Origin: an uncultured Elusimicrobia bacterium
GTDB lineage: Bacteria > Elusimicrobiota > Elusimicrobia > Elusimicrobiales > UBA9959
Assembly: GCA_903889965.1 (NCBI GenBank)
Contig: CAISZM010000045.1
Coordinates: forward strand, 1-64,000
Direction: 5' to 3'
Length of the DNA stretch: 64,000 nucleotides
The translations under genes and the position numbers were made by a program. The notes under the pieces were generated by a model. That model searched no databases, was not told where the DNA came from, and saw only the letters and a list, made by a program, of their open reading frames with translations. This document shows positions 29,286-37,308 of this stretch, one piece after another. How positions within the stretch are numbered: the stretch's first letter is position 1; each line of letters begins with the position of its first letter.

Positions 29286-30275
29286 ATGAAGGAACGGCGA
29301 ATGGCAAAAAGCGTCTCCAGGCGCGCCGCTTTAGCGGCGTCCCTGCTGCTCTGCACCCTGCCGGCCCGACGGGGCTCGGCGGCGGGAGGCTTTGACTCCG
29401 CCTCCGCCGGCACCACGACCACGCAGTTCCTGGAAGTGGTCTCAGGGGCGCGCGGCGCGGCGCTGGGCGAGGCCTACTCGGCGCTGGCCGACGACGCTTT
29501 TGCGCTTGACTGGAACCCAGCGGGACTGATAAACATAAAAACCAACTCCATGGTTTTCATGCACGCCCCGTACCTCGCCGACACTTTCGTGGACTATTTC
29601 GGCTACGCGGAAACCGCGGGGGACGTGGGCTCCTGGGGAGTCTCCCTGAAGTACATGGATTTCGGGAACCTGCGGCAAACGGATACCAGCGGCATGGACA
29701 CCGGCGCTTTCACTCCGTACGACATGGCTGTCAACGTGGGCTTTGCCTGCTACATAACAGGGTTCAACAGCGACCCCGAGGAGCGCTTCGTGCTCGGAGC
29801 CACGGGGAAGTTCGTCCGCTCAAAGATACTGACGGCGGACAACACGGTGTCGGCGGATATAGGCGTATTGATGCCGTACTTTTTCGACAACCGCTTCCGC
29901 ATCGGCTTATCAGCCCAGAATATAATGGGGACGCTGCGCTACGACAAGGAAGATTCTCCGCTGCCGCTGACTCTTCGCCTTGGGACCGTGACAAAACTGA
30001 CCGAAAAGGTGAATATCACCGCGGACATAGCGGCGGCGCGCGGCAACCTGCCTTACCTGGCCATGGGCGGCGAGGTGAAGATACCGCTCTACGCCGAAAT
30101 GGACATGTTCCTGCGCGCCGGGTTCAATACGCGCGCCATAGCCGACCTGGGCGGCATGAGGAACGTTTCCATGGGCGCCGGCGTCCGCTATACGGACTAC
30201 TGGATAGACTACGCTTTCTCCCCCTTCGGCGACCTCGGCTCCGTGCACCGCATCTCCGCCTCCCTTACGTTCTGA
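29286..30275 (+). CDS. PorV/PorQ family outer-membrane beta-barrel protein
   Basis: TTQFLEVVSGARGAALGEAYSALADDAFALDWNPAGLINI motif; ends in aromatic SLTF beta-barrel C-terminus. Confidence 0.85.
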   Translation: MKERRMAKSVSRRAALAASLLLCTLPARRGSAAGGFDSASAGTTTTQFLEVVSGARGAALGEAYSALADDAFALDWNPAGLINIKTNSMVFMHAPYLADTFVDYFGYAETAGDVGSWGVSLKYMDFGNLRQTDTSGMDTGAFTPYDMAVNVGFACYITGFNSDPEERFVLGATGKFVRSKILTADNTVSADIGVLMPYFFDNRFRIGLSAQNIMGTLRYDKEDSPLPLTLRLGTVTKLTEKVNITADIAAARGNLPYLAMGGEVKIPLYAEMDMFLRAGFNTRAIADLGGMRNVSMGAGVRYTDYWIDYAFSPFGDLGSVHRISASLTF

Positions 30276-30337
30276 TGCGGGCTGAAACCGCGGATAATAA
30301 CTTTTAAGATCCCTACACGACACGGAACCGCAGGTTC

Positions 30338-31582
30338 CTAACTTCCCCTCTCCCTTTTAGCCGTGAGCGGGAACGACATCGCCAGCCAGGCGGCTGAAAA
30401 TATCGCGCCCAGCGACGGGTAGAATCCCGGCGCTATGGAGCCAAGCGCTTTAAGAGCGGAAACGCCGGTAGCGGTCAGCCCCTTGGCGAAGCGGTAGGTA
30501 AAAGCGTCAGCCACCTGCTTGGCTCGATAGCGGGTGTCGTAGGAGAACGGTATATAGAGGGTCTCTTTTGAAGCCCTGAAGATGGAATAATCCATCCCCT
30601 TGAACAGCAGCAAAGCCGCCGAGGCCACGCCCAGCGCCGGGTACAGGAGCAGGAGCAGGCACGTAACTATGTGCACGGCCGGTATGGCGGTCAGTATTCC
30701 CCGCCGCGGTATATAACGCAGCAGCAGCGGGGTCAGCAGGAACTGCATCGAGAACGAAAAGATATTCACGTACATCCAGAAGTGCCCGAAATAAGCGGTC
30801 CGCGCGTCCTTCAGCGGCATAAAATCCTGCACCAGCTGCGTCCAGCGGAAATCCAGCGTAGTGGCGACCACCTGCGCAGCGAAGATGATGAGCGCTATGA
30901 AGAGAACAGTGCGGTTTTCGGCGAGTATGCTCAGGTGCAGGTGGCCTTTCCGGCCTCCGGCCTCGTCGGCGTCCGGTACGGGCTCACCCGCGTTATTATA
31001 GCCCCGCCAGAACAGCGCCGCGGCGGGCAGTATCATAAGGGCCGCGAAAAGCAAAAAGATATCCGTGCCCAGGCTCACCGCAAAGCGCCCCAGGAGGTAG
31101 CCGCCGGTCAGGGAACCAAGCGCCCCCAGGCCCGCCACGGGGCCGTTAAAGACCTTTCCCTCCTCGTCCCGCAGCACGCTGTTTATGAACGACCAGTACT
31201 GCTCGGAGATCACCACCACGTAGGATTCCTTGAACACAAGAAGAAGGAAGACCAGCCACCTGCCGGCCCGGCCGAGGAACAGCCAGACCAGCACAAAAAA
31301 AGCCGCGCTGCCCAGCATCGAAACCACCATGGCTTTTTTAGCGCCGGCGCAGGAGAGCAGGCGCCCGTAGCAGTATATCATCGCCGCCATCATGAACGGG
31401 ACGCAGGCGATGGCGTAAGGTTTAGCCCCCGCCCCGAACTTATCTATAAATATCGATTCGGCCGGCGAGCGGATGAACTCATAACCGCAGAAGAGGAATG
31501 CCGCGGAGAAGCCGGCCAGGAATACGCCTCCGGCCACGTGCCGGCCGCGCTCCGTCTTTAAGGCGGCTAAAAGCGTGCTCAT
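30338..31582 (-). CDS. Polytopic transporter, NTT (ATP/ADP translocase-like) or MFS family
   Basis: ~12 hydrophobic segments; SEQYWSFINSVLRDEEGKVFNGPVAGLGALGSLTGGYLLGRFA resembles Npt1/Npt2-like proteins. Start set at MSTLLAALKTERGRH. Confidence 0.6.
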   Translation of the reverse strand: MSTLLAALKTERGRHVAGGVFLAGFSAAFLFCGYEFIRSPAESIFIDKFGAGAKPYAIACVPFMMAAMIYCYGRLLSCAGAKKAMVVSMLGSAAFFVLVWLFLGRAGRWLVFLLLVFKESYVVVISEQYWSFINSVLRDEEGKVFNGPVAGLGALGSLTGGYLLGRFAVSLGTDIFLLFAALMILPAAALFWRGYNNAGEPVPDADEAGGRKGHLHLSILAENRTVLFIALIIFAAQVVATTLDFRWTQLVQDFMPLKDARTAYFGHFWMYVNIFSFSMQFLLTPLLLRYIPRRGILTAIPAVHIVTCLLLLLYPALGVASAALLLFKGMDYSIFRASKETLYIPFSYDTRYRAKQVADAFTYRFAKGLTATGVSALKALGSIAPGFYPSLGAIFSAAWLAMSFPLTAKRERGS

Positions 31583-31689
31583 AGCGCGCCCTCGGCGGCG
31601 TTTAACATTTTGCGCATCATAGTTCCCCGTTGGTAAATACCCGGTAGTCAGACAGAAAACTGCACGTACAGAAGGAAAAACAGCCGGGG

Positions 31690-31885
31690 GCCGGGCATGG
31701 GGTTGCCCTGGAGCCAATGCCTGCGCAGGTGCCGTAACAGGCGCTATGCGTATCAGACGGCCGCTTTGGGGAGGGGGTGGACTGGGCTTCCAGAGGTTTG
31801 CTACGGACACCGCAGCGCACCCGCTTCGGGGGGAACCGCGCAACGGTTCCTGCGCGGCGGAATGGGCAACCCCATGGCTGGCCCG
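31690..31885 (+). ncRNA. ssrS: Candidate 6S RNA
   Basis: Intergenic ~195-nt rod: closing stem CATGGGGTTGCCC/GGGCAACCCCATG (13 bp perfect), CCCUGGAGCC on the 5' side, 3' strand with GGAACC-GCGCAAC-GGUUCC hairpin followed by CUGCGCGGCGGAAU, similar to E. coli 6S GAACC...GGUUC...CUGCGGCGGCAU. Confidence 0.6.
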
Positions 31886-31909
31886 TACACATGCTAAACC
31901 CGGAAGCTC

Positions 31910-33112
31910 CTAGCATTTAAATTGCCCGTTCTCGTAGATGGTGACTTTTTTTCCGTTCTTCAGGGTCGCGGTCACCTTCTTGTCCTCGGTGTTGATCAGG
32001 TCCCAGTGGACGGCTGAGCTGTTATACCCCAGCGCGGCCTTCTTCCCCGCGGTCAGTTTTGAAATATCGCCGGCGTAGGTATCGGAATAGGAGTCGCCTA
32101 TGGCCACGTGGCAATTGCCGTGCTTCCCGCCGTGGTTCTCGTCGAACAGCGTGTCGGCCATGAACTTGTCTATCCGGGAAAAGCGGCGGTCGGTGAGGGA
32201 ATATTCCCCCAGCCGCGAGGCGCCCTTATCCGTGGCCATTATCTTTTTCACGTACTCGCCGCCTTTTTCGGCGGAGATCTTCACCGCGCTGCCGTTCTTG
32301 AACTCCAGCCGTATCTTTTCGACGTAGTTGCCGCCGCGGAAGGCGGGAAGGTTCGCGAAATAAAAACCGCGGGTGCCGCGCCAGTCCGGGGAGGTGAAGA
32401 TCTCGAAGCTGGGTATATTATGGCCGCTGACGCCAAGGAACTTGCGCATATCGCCCAGCTTCACCTCGAAGTCCATCGACGCCGACTCGGTGCGTATAAC
32501 ATCTATCTTGAGACCCTTGAGCCACGCCTTGATCTCCATCGTATCCCTGTAGATCTGTTCCCACTTTTTAGCCGGGGCCGGCTCGTCGAGGAAGCAGGCT
32601 TTGGCTATCTGTGCCGCGTATTCCTTCACCGGCATCCTGGCCTGTTTAGCCAGTTCCGCGGTGGGATAGGTACACAGCGTCCAGCCGAATTTACCCTTTT
32701 CTTCGTTCGCGGTCATTATGTCGCGCAGCTGCTTGCGGGCTATGGCGACCTGCGACTGGCGCCTGGTATCTATGCCCTTCAGGTGCGTGAGCGAGGCCGG
32801 CGCGTGCACGTAGATATTGCCGTTAACGGCGGCGCTCAATTCCCGCTCGCCGGCGGCTATGAAGGCGCGCTGTTTTTCGTCCGAGAACTCATAAAAATCG
32901 CGTTCGAGCCTGGGGCTTGGCATGAAACGGAATACCACGTTGAACTTTTCCCGCACTAGTTTGCGGTTGATAATTTCGCCCAGTTCGCGGCCCTCCAGGT
33001 CGCAGCGCACCAGCACGGTGTCGTACGCCCTGAAACCGGGACGGGCGGTCTTAAGCCCCCAGATCAGCACATCCGCGTATTTTTCCAGCTGTTTTTTTGA
33101 AAATATTTCCAT
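31910..33112 (-). CDS. Aminopeptidase, M29 family
   Basis: SKKQLEKYADVLIWGLKTARPGFRAYDTVLVRC; GYNSSAVHWDLI; GNCHVAIGDSYSD; M29-like. Start placed at MEIFSKKQ with RBS ggagga. Confidence 0.88.
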   Translation of the reverse strand: MEIFSKKQLEKYADVLIWGLKTARPGFRAYDTVLVRCDLEGRELGEIINRKLVREKFNVVFRFMPSPRLERDFYEFSDEKQRAFIAAGERELSAAVNGNIYVHAPASLTHLKGIDTRRQSQVAIARKQLRDIMTANEEKGKFGWTLCTYPTAELAKQARMPVKEYAAQIAKACFLDEPAPAKKWEQIYRDTMEIKAWLKGLKIDVIRTESASMDFEVKLGDMRKFLGVSGHNIPSFEIFTSPDWRGTRGFYFANLPAFRGGNYVEKIRLEFKNGSAVKISAEKGGEYVKKIMATDKGASRLGEYSLTDRRFSRIDKFMADTLFDENHGGKHGNCHVAIGDSYSDTYAGDISKLTAGKKAALGYNSSAVHWDLINTEDKKVTATLKNGKKVTIYENGQFKC

Positions 33113-33210
33113 ATCATTCCTCCGGTCTCTCTTAGGCTGATCATATCCCAAATTTACGTTCCCCCGTAATGGCGTGGTGCTATCACGCGGGAAGCGGGAG
33201 CCTGGTGTTT

Positions 33211-33978
33211 TTATTTCGAAAAGAAACTCATAGCCGCGGCTGTTTTTGAGGACTGGTCGCCTGCCAATTTTATGCCGCGCACGGCCAGCTCCCTGTGCAG
33301 GGCCTGTATTTTGGCTTCGGTGCCGTCCGCGCCCGCGTTCACGCGGAAAGATATCTCGAAAAAAGAAGGGCCGCCGGCCAGGTCCCAGCGCTCGAAAGCC
33401 AGCGTTCCAAAAACAGGGTGGCTGACCTCCCAGGAATACGACCTTACCGGACCCAGAGAAACCAGCCCTGTCCACACGTCCCCGGCCCAGGATTCCTGCA
33501 GTCCGTTGAAGAGTTTTTTAGGTTTAGCAGTTCCCGAAGCCACCGCGGCCGCGTCTCCGACCGGTTCATCGCCTGTCAGCGAACAGGAGTATACGGAATT
33601 CAGCGGAGTGCGGTCATATTCGCACTTGAAGCCCCCGTCCGAGGAGACCGCCGCCGGTATATAGGACGGCGCGGGCCGCATTTTCACGGTGCTGTCGGCC
33701 TTTTTTTTGCCGGCCCGGGAGCGCAGCACGAGCCCCCTCTTGTACAGCGCCAGGGAGGGAGTGTCGTAGAAGTATATTTCCCTCTCCTTCTCGTCCGGTC
33801 CGAGGCCGTAACTTTTAAGGGCGGCGGCCCAGGAAGAGGCGTCGGCCAGTACTTTATACTCCGTGGTGAATGCGGGACCGGCGCGGCCGTTCAGTCCGGG
33901 TTCGGGTATCGTCCCGGCCGGGCAAAGGGAAGGCGCGGCGAACATCAGGAAGGCGGAACACATAAAGCTCATGCGCAT
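33211..33978 (-). CDS. Secreted CYTH-like domain protein
   Basis: Signal peptide then TEYKV, EREIYFYDTPSLALYKRGLVLRSRAGKKKADSTVKMRP, FKCEYDRT, LAFERWDLAGGPSFFEISFRV in CYTH order. Confidence 0.65.
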   Translation of the reverse strand: MRMSFMCSAFLMFAAPSLCPAGTIPEPGLNGRAGPAFTTEYKVLADASSWAAALKSYGLGPDEKEREIYFYDTPSLALYKRGLVLRSRAGKKKADSTVKMRPAPSYIPAAVSSDGGFKCEYDRTPLNSVYSCSLTGDEPVGDAAAVASGTAKPKKLFNGLQESWAGDVWTGLVSLGPVRSYSWEVSHPVFGTLAFERWDLAGGPSFFEISFRVNAGADGTEAKIQALHRELAVRGIKLAGDQSSKTAAAMSFFSK

Positions 33979-34054
33979 ATTGTACCTCCGGCTGCAATGG
34001 CGGACACCGCATATACCCCGCAGGTCCCCGGGAACAGGCGCGACCGTTTACGCC

Positions 34055-35197
34055 CTACCCCGGGACCTTAAAAGCCGTCAGCATCTCTATTATCTTAGCG
34101 GCCACGTCGCGGGCGGCGTGCGGGCGCGCGTGCTCCGACAGCGCCCGCGATGCGCGGGCCAGGGAACCGGGGCTGGCCATATATTTCCTTACCAGGGGCT
34201 CCAGCTCCCGCGTCGAATCAGCGGTTTCGGCCAGCTTGTGGCGGCCGAGGAAGGCCGAGTTGCGGTCTTCCTGCCCGGGAAGCGGCGAATAGATTATGAA
34301 CGGCTTGGCCATGGCCATAGTCTCCGCCAGGGTGACGCCGCCCGGTTTTCCTATCACCAGGTCGGCCGCCGCGTAGTAAGGCGCGGGCGAGTCGGTAAAG
34401 TCGACGAAGCGGATGAATTTACCTCCGCCGTAAGACTTCTCGGCATGGCGGCAAAGCTTGCGGTTATTGCCGCATAGCACTACCGCCTGGATTTTACCCA
34501 GCAGCGGTTTCAGGGCCAGCGCGGCCGGGAGCAGGTCGCCGAGGCCGCGGCTGCCTCCGGTGATAAGAACCGTGAAGAGCCCCGGCGCGAGTCCCAGGAC
34601 CTTCCTGACGGCCTGTTTTTCCGGCTGGACGCAGGTGAACTCCTTTCGTATAGGTATGCCGGTGATGAAGATCTTTTCCGGGGGCGTCCCTTTGTCCCTC
34701 AGCATGAGGCCGGTGGCTTTCTCGGGCACGAAGTACGCCGCCACGCCCTTCTGGGGCCAATAGGAGTGGGCGCAGAAATCCGTCACCACCGAGAATACGG
34801 GCATGCGCTTGAGCCGCGGATTTTTGGTCATCAGAAGGGACGAAAAGGCCTGCGTGGAAATGACGGCGCGCACGTTCTTCTTTATCAGAAGGTCGGCCAG
34901 TTTCTCCGAGGAAAAGGGCAGTATCGCCTCGCGGAAGGCGCCGGCCGCGAAGGCTACGAAATCGTTGTCGTAGACATAGTCCCAGAGGCCGGGGGTCTTT
35001 TTAAGGAGTTCGAGGTAGGTGCGCGCCACGAAAGGCCCGAAATTGGGATAAACCTCGGAGAGGTCCACCATTACAGGCTCGATTATGCCGGGGGGCAGGA
35101 ACTCGGCCACGGCGCGGGCGGCGGCGCAATGGCCGGAAGGCCTTGAACCATAGAGAAGCGCCACCTTGAGCGGATAGACCTGGCCCGCAGTTTCCAT
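34055..35197 (-). CDS. MGDG synthase / processive diacylglycerol glycosyltransferase-like (GT28)
   Basis: VALLYGSRPSGHCAAARAVAEFLP ... VVTDFCAHSYWPQKGVAAYFVPE ... ITGGSRGLGDLLPAALAL ... DLVIGKPGGVTLAETMAMAKPFIIYSPLPGQEDRN. Confidence 0.9.
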   Translation of the reverse strand: METAGQVYPLKVALLYGSRPSGHCAAARAVAEFLPPGIIEPVMVDLSEVYPNFGPFVARTYLELLKKTPGLWDYVYDNDFVAFAAGAFREAILPFSSEKLADLLIKKNVRAVISTQAFSSLLMTKNPRLKRMPVFSVVTDFCAHSYWPQKGVAAYFVPEKATGLMLRDKGTPPEKIFITGIPIRKEFTCVQPEKQAVRKVLGLAPGLFTVLITGGSRGLGDLLPAALALKPLLGKIQAVVLCGNNRKLCRHAEKSYGGGKFIRFVDFTDSPAPYYAAADLVIGKPGGVTLAETMAMAKPFIIYSPLPGQEDRNSAFLGRHKLAETADSTRELEPLVRKYMASPGSLARASRALSEHARPHAARDVAAKIIEMLTAFKVPG

Positions 35198-35321
35198 ATT
35201 GTGATTATAGCAAAGGGGACGCCGGAGCGGCGGCGCCGCTAAGGGGCGCATGCAGGGAGCTGCCGCGGCTTAAACCATAAAGACCGCGGCGGGCCACTAA
35301 AGCCAAAGCCGGTCCGACGCC

Positions 35322-37298
35322 CTATTTTACGGCGGGCTTCGGAGGAGGCGGGAGCAGACGGGTTATCAAAAAGACGAGCAGCGCCGCGACCGCCGCCAGC
35401 ACGATCCAGAACGCTGCTTTGGAAACAGCCCCTGAAAGTTTTAAACCGCCCCAGCCCTTTTTCCCGCCTTTATCCTCTTCCAGGCTGGCGGCCTGTTTTT
35501 CCTCGCTCAGAAGCTCGGTTTCCACCAGCGAAATATCGTAGGCGGGGTAACCGGCTTCACGGTTCCCGTAATAAAGCCGCAAACCGCCCCCGCCTTTCCA
35601 TTTAAAGATGAGGCGCGAGACGGGATAATACAGTTTAAGATCAGATATCTCCAGCGGTTTATTGTCGCCGTTCTCGACCTCGAGTTCAAGTTCGTCACCG
35701 TAAGGCGCGCCGGGAATTCCCATAGAACAGGTTACCGGCCCGCCCGCGCCGCTATTGCTCCAGACCGCGGAGCCAAGCGGCCGCCTGTAGGCCCGGCCGC
35801 TTTCATCCGAAGCCGTATCGTAAAGCGTCACCCGGCGTTGGAAGACCGTGCCTGGCGCGGCGGCCGTGAGCCGTATAAGCGGGATATTTTTGAAGGGCAG
35901 CTTGATCCTCCATATGGTGACGGGGTAGGCGCCGACCTTTTTTTCCGCGGGAATATCCATTTCCCGTACCGTATAATCCCGGTCCAGGATATAGGGCACC
36001 TGCTTATTATCGCTGACGAGGCGCAAATCGCTCAGGCTGCGTTCGGAACGGGACATGACCCGCAGATCCAGGTCCAGCCCCTGCACTCCGGCGCGCTCCG
36101 CCGAAACGGGGGTACTGTACAGCCATTTTGCCGTGTCGATGGCCCCGCCGAACACATCCAGGTTGGGCAGCGCTTCAGCCTCGGCAAAAGCGGGGTTCTT
36201 TTCCACTTTACCGGCGGCGGGGGCGGAAAAATCTTTGCCTGTCAGGAAGCTCGCAATGCCTGGGAGGTCATAAGTCCTGGCAGGCGCCTGCCTGTTCCCG
36301 AAAAGCAGGCGGTAAACGCCTTCGGACCTGGCCTGGAACACGGCATAGACGGGCGCGTAAACCACCTTAACGGACTTTATATCCAGGGGCTGGCTGTTGC
36401 CGTTGTCCAGGTCCAGCACCATCTCGTCCGTCCCCTGCAGCCGCGCGTAGACCGGCACGTCGGTCCTTGAAGCCGGGGAACCGGAAGCGTCGGTAGTGAA
36501 AATGGCCCCGGAGGCCATGTGTTTCGAGACCAGGCGGCCATCCTCAAGGGACCTGGCCGATACTGAAACCATCCTTGAAAAAAGTTTATCGGAAACCGTC
36601 AATCCCACGGAGAACACGAAAAGGTTCCTGGCCGGCAGCCGTACGGAGAGCCTGCTGAAAGAAGCGTGGTCCTCCCGGGATATTACAGCGCAAGCCAGGG
36701 TTTCGAGCGAGGCCGGAACGCGCGGCAGCACCCTGGCTTGAAGCCCGGTGAACGGCACCGGCGCGGAACGGGAGTCGTCAACCACGACCTTTATATACTT
36801 CGCCGGGACCGGCTTTATGCCGGCGCTCAGGTTCTCACTGTCGCGGTACTGCCTGAACACGGGAACGCCTCCGGCGGAAAGGGTCCAGTTTTTCCCGTCC
36901 ATTGAGACATACACATCCGCCGGTTTTATAAAACCGCCCGCCGGGGTTTCCAGCGTCACGGAATCCACATAGCCGCCCCCGGCGGCCGCGGTCAGAACGG
37001 TCTTGGTTCCCTCGATCCTGCTCTTGAAGTCCGCGAGGTCCCCGGCCATGACCACGGCCGGGCGAACCGCCTCCAGGATATACGGAACTTCCTTGCCGGA
37101 CGCGTCCAGCAGCCGGATGTCCGAAAGGGAAGGCATAGCCTTGTCCAGGACCTCAAGCGGCAGCTTATACTTATAAACTCCGGGGCGGCCGGCCTTTATC
37201 TCCTGGTAGTACTTCCAGGCGGGCGGGACGCCCGGCTGCCCGGCGATAATATTCGCCGGGAACAATAAAACGGCCGCCGAAAGAAAAAAAGCTCGCAT
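35322..37298 (-). CDS. DUF3999-like membrane-anchored periplasmic protein
   Basis: Signal peptide, AGRPGVYKYKLPLEVLDKAMPSLSDIRLLDASGKEVPYILE, C-terminal TM; adjacent to DUF2339-like gene, as DUF3999 genes often are. Confidence 0.75.
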   Translation of the reverse strand: MRAFFLSAAVLLFPANIIAGQPGVPPAWKYYQEIKAGRPGVYKYKLPLEVLDKAMPSLSDIRLLDASGKEVPYILEAVRPAVVMAGDLADFKSRIEGTKTVLTAAAGGGYVDSVTLETPAGGFIKPADVYVSMDGKNWTLSAGGVPVFRQYRDSENLSAGIKPVPAKYIKVVVDDSRSAPVPFTGLQARVLPRVPASLETLACAVISREDHASFSRLSVRLPARNLFVFSVGLTVSDKLFSRMVSVSARSLEDGRLVSKHMASGAIFTTDASGSPASRTDVPVYARLQGTDEMVLDLDNGNSQPLDIKSVKVVYAPVYAVFQARSEGVYRLLFGNRQAPARTYDLPGIASFLTGKDFSAPAAGKVEKNPAFAEAEALPNLDVFGGAIDTAKWLYSTPVSAERAGVQGLDLDLRVMSRSERSLSDLRLVSDNKQVPYILDRDYTVREMDIPAEKKVGAYPVTIWRIKLPFKNIPLIRLTAAAPGTVFQRRVTLYDTASDESGRAYRRPLGSAVWSNSGAGGPVTCSMGIPGAPYGDELELEVENGDNKPLEISDLKLYYPVSRLIFKWKGGGGLRLYYGNREAGYPAYDISLVETELLSEEKQAASLEEDKGGKKGWGGLKLSGAVSKAAFWIVLAAVAALLVFLITRLLPPPPKPAVK

Positions 37299-37308
37299 GC
37301 CCTCTCCT

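Noticed and set aside
31617-31916. ORFs inside the 6S-like region (31617-31916 minus, 31697-31897 plus)
   Set aside because: Translations are Cys/Pro/Gly-rich without family features; extensive self-complementarity indicates RNA rather than protein.
32108-32959. 283-aa plus-strand ORF opposite the M29 aminopeptidase
   Set aside because: Antisense shadow ORF; the minus strand carries a coherent enzyme. Same reasoning applies to 10946-11890, 12061-12933, 12989-14257, 22207-23178, 52781-53758 and similar.
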